A model generated the notes under the pieces. That model had not been told where the DNA came from. It made no database searches and saw nothing but the letters and a program-made list of their open reading frames with translations. Positions 5,698-9,048 of a stretch of DNA of 9,048 bases are shown here, piece after piece; the stretch's first letter is position 1; every line of letters begins with the position of its first letter. Made by a program: the position numbers and the translations under genes. Source of the DNA: Desulfitobacterium_A sp034927245 (GTDB lineage: Bacteria; Bacillota; Desulfitobacteriia; Desulfitobacteriales; Desulfitobacteriaceae); contig NZ_JAYFQK010000064.1 in assembly GCF_034927245.1 (NCBI RefSeq), positions 1 through 9,048 of the forward strand, given 5' to 3'.

Positions 5698-7201
5698 TTA
5701 ATCCATCACAGGTCTAGACAGTTTAAACAGGCGCTGTATCCTTCTTAATAAGAAAACGTAAATAGGGTAAAAAAGGACCTTAAGCCGATGCTCCAAGTTC
5801 ATGACAATGAATTGCAGCATAATTACACTCTCAGCCGTCTCTTTCAAGCGTGCCATGATTCGGCCTAGACCATACCTTCGCTTGCCTACTCCAAATCCGC
5901 CTTCCACTTGGTTACGTTCGCTCATATCCTGGAGTTCAAGCTGTTCTTTTTTCTTTGTTTCGCCGGCTTTTGGCCGTCCCAACGCTGGACCACTTAGGCG
6001 AATTCTATTTTTCTTACAAAAAGCTCGGTTGTCACGATTCCGATAGATTTGATCCGCTAAAATGGCTTCTGGATAATAGCCAAAGCGCTTCTTGTAATCT
6101 TCAACCGCTTGCTCCAAGTTAATACTCTCATTGAAGGAGTCCCAACTAAGTTCGTCCACATACATGTAGCCGTCAACCATACTAATCGCTACTTTGGCTC
6201 CAAATTCAGTGGATACCTTGGCTTTTCCCCTTACGATTGGGCGAATATGAGGTTGGCTAATACTCACAATCCGATCATCCACTTGATGTTTCTTCAGCGT
6301 GTACATGGTGCGTTGTTGTTGGTAAAGGATCCGGATTGTTTCTAAGGTTTGGCTTTGACGTCGACTTAAGCTTCCATGGGCTTCTAGGCTCAAAAGATTG
6401 TCAATCGTTTTCAGTTTTCAGGTTTCTTCCCACATAACCAAGCTGTTTGCCAATGGCTTTACGAATAGACTTCTTTTGTGGTTTACGTTGTTTAGCGACC
6501 GCCAAATATTGTTTGCGAGCCTTTTTACGATAAGTGCGTGGTTTCTTCTTGAGTCCTAGATTCACATGGTACAAGGCGTCAATGATGGCTTCTGTCCTCT
6601 CTCTTGCCTCATTCAACAAAGAAAGGTCTGTTGGATAACGAACATCGGCTGGAGCACACGTGGCATCCAGAAGCAGTTTTCCTTTATGTGTTGGCTGAGC
6701 TGTTTTAGTAGTCCCATCTTGATTTACGCCCGAAACAGGGGGTTCTCCAGGATCTTTGGGTTTCTTGTTTTCCGTTTCCCCATCGGCTTCAACCTGTTGC
6801 TTCTCTTGTTGACAGATCATTTCATTGATTGCCATCATAGTCTCTTTGTCTAATCTTTTTCGAAAATGAACCATGAGCGATGGATCAAAGGGAGGTCTGT
6901 CATCCTGATAGTGTTCTAAGCCGATGAAGAACTGAAAATACGGATTTTCCATGATTTGTTCCACGGTCTCTCGATCAGAGAACCCGCATTTCTCTTTGAT
7001 GATAAGTGCTCCCAAAGCCATCCGAAGAGGTTTGGCTTCGGTCCCGGTACTCGATGGGAAAAGCTGAGCATAGTTCTTCTCAATCTCTTCCCATGGAATG
7101 AGCTTAGATAACTTAACCCACCGATTCTCGGGATTAAGCTTCCCTTCAAAAGGTAAAACAAAGTCTTCTATTTTCATCTGGGCACTCGGCTTACGGTACA
7201 T
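5698..7201 (-). pseudogene. IS5-family transposase broken by a 7-bp duplication
   Basis: The N-terminal frame (7201 to 6401) has the DUF772-type region of IS5 transposases (MYRKPSAQMKIEDFVLPFEG, ENPYFQFFIGLEHYQ, PPFDPSLMVHFRKRLDKE) and the first catalytic Asp in GKLLLDATCAPADVRYP. It then runs into a stop just after GRNLKTEND. The other frame carries on with KTIDNLLSLEAHGSLSRRQ, the second Asp in YYPEAILADQIYRNRDNR and the final Glu in NQVEGGFGVGKRRYGLGRI, ending at 5698. Removing one of two tandem copies of a heptamer at 6408-6421 rejoins them as about 500 residues of a normal protein. I start at 7201 rather than 7207: AGGAGG abuts the 7207 ATG directly but is six bases from the 7201 ATG. 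Confidence 0.92.
6408..6421. repeat. tandem heptamer duplication causing the frameshift
   Basis: TTTTCAG occurs twice in tandem (6408-6414, 6415-6421); on the coding strand CTGAAAA CTGAAAA. Deleting one copy restores an open frame through GRNLKTIDNLLSLEA, so the duplication explains the break completely. No slippery heptamer with frameshift stimulators is evident, which argues against programmed frameshifting. Confidence 0.85.
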
Positions 7202-7207
7202 GGTCAT

Positions 7208-7259
7208 CCTCCTAAGTGCAAGGTTTTTGGTCTATTTTTCAATATTTCCTTGCATTAGG
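7208..7259 (-). promoter_or_regulatory. stem that could mask the transposase ribosome binding site
   Basis: On the minus strand CCTAATGCAAGG (7259-7248) pairs with CCTTGCACTTAGG (7223-7211), a 12-bp stem with one bulged base. The 3' arm runs into the Shine-Dalgarno AGGAGG (7213-7208). Several insertion sequences, such as IS10 and IS50, hide the transposase ribosome binding site in a stem when transcription enters from outside. This stem is placed to do the same, though it covers only half of the site. Confidence 0.45.
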
Positions 7260-7392
7260 ATGCGACATAAAGATACTATAGACCTTGTTATTTCAGGATT
7301 TTTGAGCTATTCAGCAAGCCCCAAATATATTTCACAGAAATCATCGCTCCTGCGTTGCAATGTAAGAACTAAATCAGTTATTCTCTTCCATA

Positions 7393-7442
7393 GCGTATAA
7401 GTCTTTAAAATAATTTATACGCATTGTTGATAAAAACAACAA
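7393..7442 (-). terminator. weak hairpins downstream of the lipoprotein gene
   Basis: TTGTTG (7424-7429) pairs with CAACAA (7437-7442) just beyond the stop codon. A second stem, GCGTATAA (7393-7400) with TTATACGC (7415-7422), follows. The minus strand has a T run only inside the first loop, so termination here is a guess. Confidence 0.3.
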
Positions 7443-7443
7443 A

Positions 7444-7944
7444 TCATTCTATTTGTTCAGATCGTATTTTAAGGGAAGTTTCCATTTCTTCACTGTTTTT
7501 TTCCAATTCGAGATAATATTTTAATTTTCCTTGGGATTCACTATTTATTAAGTTAATTTGTATTTCTTTATTATCTACCAGTTTTGATTCAATCGGTTTT
7601 ACAAAACGGTTTATATTGTTTGCATCTAAACTAACCTTATAAATACCAATATCTGTAACTATAGCAACATTTGAATAAGTTTTTTCTTTTAAATCCTCAA
7701 ATATAATAATTAGCTCATTTAAATCGTCACCATTGAAATCAAAGAAATATGTTTTTAAAATATTTATATTATTTATATTAAAATCTTTCATAAATATATT
7801 TAATAATTTTAGTTCTTTATTCGAAGTTTCTACACCAGATATGAATTCATCGGTTGTTGTAGTTGGCCTAGATGGTTGATTAGGTATACATCCAGTAATA
7901 ATAAAAGTTAAAAGAAAAATAATAAAAATAATTTTCTTTGCCAT
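7444..7944 (-). CDS. small lipoprotein of unknown function
   Basis: A 166-residue protein with a type II signal peptide: MAKK, a hydrophobic stretch and a lipobox ITGC with the lipidated cysteine at 19, so it should be tethered to the outer face of the membrane. After a Thr/Pro-rich linker the body contains FFDFNGDDLNELIIIF (67-82), a D-x-N-x-D loop like those that bind calcium in FG-GAP/VCBS-type and EF-hand-like repeats, here flanked by strands. The rest is Asn/Lys/Glu-rich with no recognised fold. Single-copy loops of this type are common in clostridial lipoproteins annotated as hypothetical. GGAGG lies six bases before the ATG. It is downstream of the 234-residue secreted protein on the same strand but separated by a strong terminator. 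Confidence 0.82.
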   Translation of the reverse strand: MAKKIIFIIFLLTFIITGCIPNQPSRPTTTTDEFISGVETSNKELKLLNIFMKDFNINNINILKTYFFDFNGDDLNELIIIFEDLKEKTYSNVAIVTDIGIYKVSLDANNINRFVKPIESKLVDNKEIQINLINSESQGKLKYYLELEKNSEEMETSLKIRSEQIE

Positions 7945-8026
7945 AGTTTCCTCCGATTAATTAATAATTCTCTTATGGTACGTGTCAAAAATAAAGATTT
8001 TTGTACATTGGTATATATAGTTAAGT

Positions 8027-8080
8027 GATTTTAAAAAAAGTGGAACCAATGAATATTAATTGTTCCACTTTTTTAAAATC
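8027..8080. terminator. strong bidirectional intrinsic terminator
   Basis: GATTTTAAAAAAAGTGGAAC (8027-8046) and GTTCCACTTTTTTAAAATC (8062-8080) form a nearly perfect stem of 19-20 bp whose A/T-rich base gives a T run on either strand. It lies 55 bp after the stop of the 234-residue gene, which it should terminate, and it insulates the lipoprotein gene beyond. The next promoter is expected between here and 7944. Confidence 0.85.
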
Positions 8081-8135
8081 AAAATAAATATTAAGATATG
8101 CTTATCTGTTATAATTATTAATTTTAAATATTATT

Positions 8136-8840
8136 TTAGGAGTAACTTTCTACCAGTTTTACATTAAAGGATTTATTACTTGGCACCTTAGCTCCTCTTG
8201 GATAGTAATTATAATCAATTATTTGTCCTGTTGAATCTTGTATTACTCCATAAACCGCATAGCCGTTTGTTGTAGTCCCAGGTATATAGCCATAGAGATA
8301 ACCAACCATACCCGCCTTTATAGTTTGTGTTGCACCATATTCATAACCTTGTGTCCATGACCTACTATATGTTCCTCCGATGGACACAGTTGCGTCTACT
8401 TTTGTTACCATGAGATTTAATTCGCCACTTGTTGTACCGGTTACTGTACCAGAGGCAGTTGTTGAATCGGATGTTAGAGCTTTAAAGGTCGCCGTTGCTG
8501 GTGAAGAGCTACCTTTATTATCTACTCTAAAAACACCTACTGGGGTTTGTTCCCAATCGATATATGCACTACTTTGATCATACCTCAATAATTCTTCATA
8601 AAACCACATTGGTTGTATTTCTTCAGACGACTTCTTATCATTGATGATTTTATCTTTTGGTGGAGCCGGATCTAAGGATATTTGCTCTGAATAGGTTAAG
8701 GGATCAATAACTTGTTCTTGACCAGTACTTTCATTATAAAGGGAATACTTTACGTCTAATTTTTGAAATCCTAATGCTGAAAACGGAATAAACAATAAAC
8801 AACCGGAAAGAACTAATACAGATATCTTTTTGAATTTCAT
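8136..8840 (-). CDS. secreted Ser/Thr-rich protein of unknown family
   Basis: I start at the ATG at 8840 (MKFKK), not the one 66 bases upstream at 8906, because GGGAGG lies seven bases before it and the product begins with a normal Sec signal peptide (cleavage near SALG, residue 24). The mature 210 residues comprise an acidic, Pro/Lys-containing segment to about residue 75 and then a beta-rich domain. That domain has a Ser/Thr/Gly stretch (about 108-155: TASGTVTGTTSGELNLMVTK, then VSIGGTYSRSWTQGYEYG) with alternating polar and small residues, and a final GYLYGYIPGTTTNGYAVYGV. The alternation is reminiscent of the insertion strands of aerolysin/ETX-type beta-pore proteins, but this is only an impression. 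No cysteine is left after the signal peptide. A strong terminator follows. Confidence 0.82.
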   Translation of the reverse strand: MKFKKISVLVLSGCLLFIPFSALGFQKLDVKYSLYNESTGQEQVIDPLTYSEQISLDPAPPKDKIINDKKSSEEIQPMWFYEELLRYDQSSAYIDWEQTPVGVFRVDNKGSSSPATATFKALTSDSTTASGTVTGTTSGELNLMVTKVDATVSIGGTYSRSWTQGYEYGATQTIKAGMVGYLYGYIPGTTTNGYAVYGVIQDSTGQIIDYNYYPRGAKVPSNKSFNVKLVESYS

Positions 8841-8855
8841 AATATACCTCCCTCG

Positions 8856-8910
8856 TATTTTAGTATAGGTACTAAATCTTATACAGACATAAGCATCCAC
8901 TCCCATTAAT
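8856..8910 (+). repeat. 54-bp direct repeat, copy 2
   Basis: The second copy of the repeat at 4737-4790, one base longer. It ends where the 5' leader of the 234-residue secreted gene begins, so on the minus strand it occupies the expected promoter region; TATAAG (8886-8881) there is a possible -10. The flanking sequences of the two copies do not match on the right side beyond CATTAAT. Confidence 0.75.
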
Positions 8911-9048
8911 GATTTGACTGCTGAAAGCAGTTAAATTTAGTCCTCTATACCTGCTAAAGTGGAAAAATGAGGATAATCCAGATCCAGGTCTTAATGTTCC
9001 TACTGAATGACATGTTAGTCGGGGGTATAATCCCCATTTCTTCTTCAT
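8911..9048. other. right edge, no gene assigned; small hairpin
   Basis: TTGACTGCT (8914-8922) pairs with AGCAGTTAA (8926-8934) around GAA, a 9-bp stem with one wobble, immediately beside copy 2 of the 54-bp repeat. GGGG-TATAAT-CCCC-type symmetry occurs near 9022-9035. A 58-codon minus-strand frame runs from an ATG at 9048 to 8872 across the repeat, but its residues (MKKKWGLYPRLTCH and on) look like nothing known and it may be cut by the window edge. Confidence 0.3.

Larger units (their letters stand above)
5673..7321 (-). mobile_element. complete IS5-like insertion sequence (1649 bp)
   Basis: The two ends are imperfect inverted repeats: GGGGTTGCTGAACA from 5673 inward, and GGGCTTGCTGAATA reading inward from 7321 on the minus strand, 12 of 14 identical. 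Both flanks carry CAAATA (5667-5672 and 7322-7327), a target site duplication, so the boundaries are well defined and the insertion is a simple one. The single transposase gene fills most of it on the minus strand. At the 5673 end GGGTTG-CTGAA-CAACCC forms a hairpin that may act as a terminator for the transposase. The element is full length but its transposase is frameshifted, so it cannot move itself. Confidence 0.82.

Noticed and set aside
5698..7201. Programmed ribosomal frameshift producing the IS5-like transposase from two frames
   Set aside because: The break is explained exactly by a 7-bp tandem duplication, and I see no slippery heptamer at the junction.
7323..7422. Open minus-strand frame (KTYTLWKRITDLVLTLQRRS) that continues across the rebuilt IS insertion site
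   Set aside because: It has no start with a ribosome binding site, begins just after a stop and resembles no family, so an interrupted gene is not supported.
8841..8906. Upstream ATG at 8906 extending the 234-residue protein by 22 residues
   Set aside because: It would bury the signal peptide behind 22 residues and lacks a ribosome binding site, while the ATG at 8840 has both a good site and a signal peptide directly after.

Overview
The window looks like a chromosomal segment of a low-to-mid GC Gram-positive anaerobe of the Clostridia. Peptococcaceae relatives such as Desulfosporosinus or Desulfitobacterium are my guess. It rests on strong AGGAGG-type ribosome binding sites, a membrane-anchored HtrA protease, Sec signal peptides and a lipoprotein without any outer-membrane genes, and the style of the transposases. 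The genus is inference; no rRNA or tRNA is present to fix it.

Layout: (1) 1-381 is a regulatory region with pentamer TTCAG/CTGAA boxes phased at exactly 11 bp in two arrays. One faces the htrA promoter and one faces an apparent leftward promoter. (2) 382-1635 encodes a complete HtrA/DegP-like serine protease, the only clear housekeeping gene. (3) 1689-2157 is a broken remnant of an IS21-family istB. (4) 2278-3472 on the minus strand holds an exported 277-residue protein of unknown function behind a hairpin-rich leader, then a terminator and operator-like palindrome, then an 84-residue two-helix membrane protein. (5) 3632-4544 is a degenerate DDE transposase with a missing 5' end, two frame changes and a stop. 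(6) 4977-5405 is a small secreted beta-rich protein preceded by an 11-codon mini-ORF. (7) 5673-7321 is a complete IS5-like insertion sequence with inverted ends and a CAAATA target duplication; its transposase is broken by a 7-bp tandem duplication. (8) 7444-7944 is a small lipoprotein and 8136-8840 a secreted Ser/Thr-rich protein, both on the minus strand, separated by a strong bidirectional terminator. A 54-bp direct repeat (4737-4790 and 8856-8910) brackets the stretch containing sections 6 to 8.

Beyond htrA the region is accessory: AT-rich genes for exported or membrane proteins of unknown function, each with its own ribosome binding site and signals, scattered among three dead transposase genes. 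I see no CRISPR, tRNA, rRNA or recognisable defence system. The best candidates for something undescribed are the phased regulatory array upstream of htrA, the structured leader upstream of the 277-residue gene, the exported-protein plus two-helix membrane protein pair, and the 54-bp repeat.
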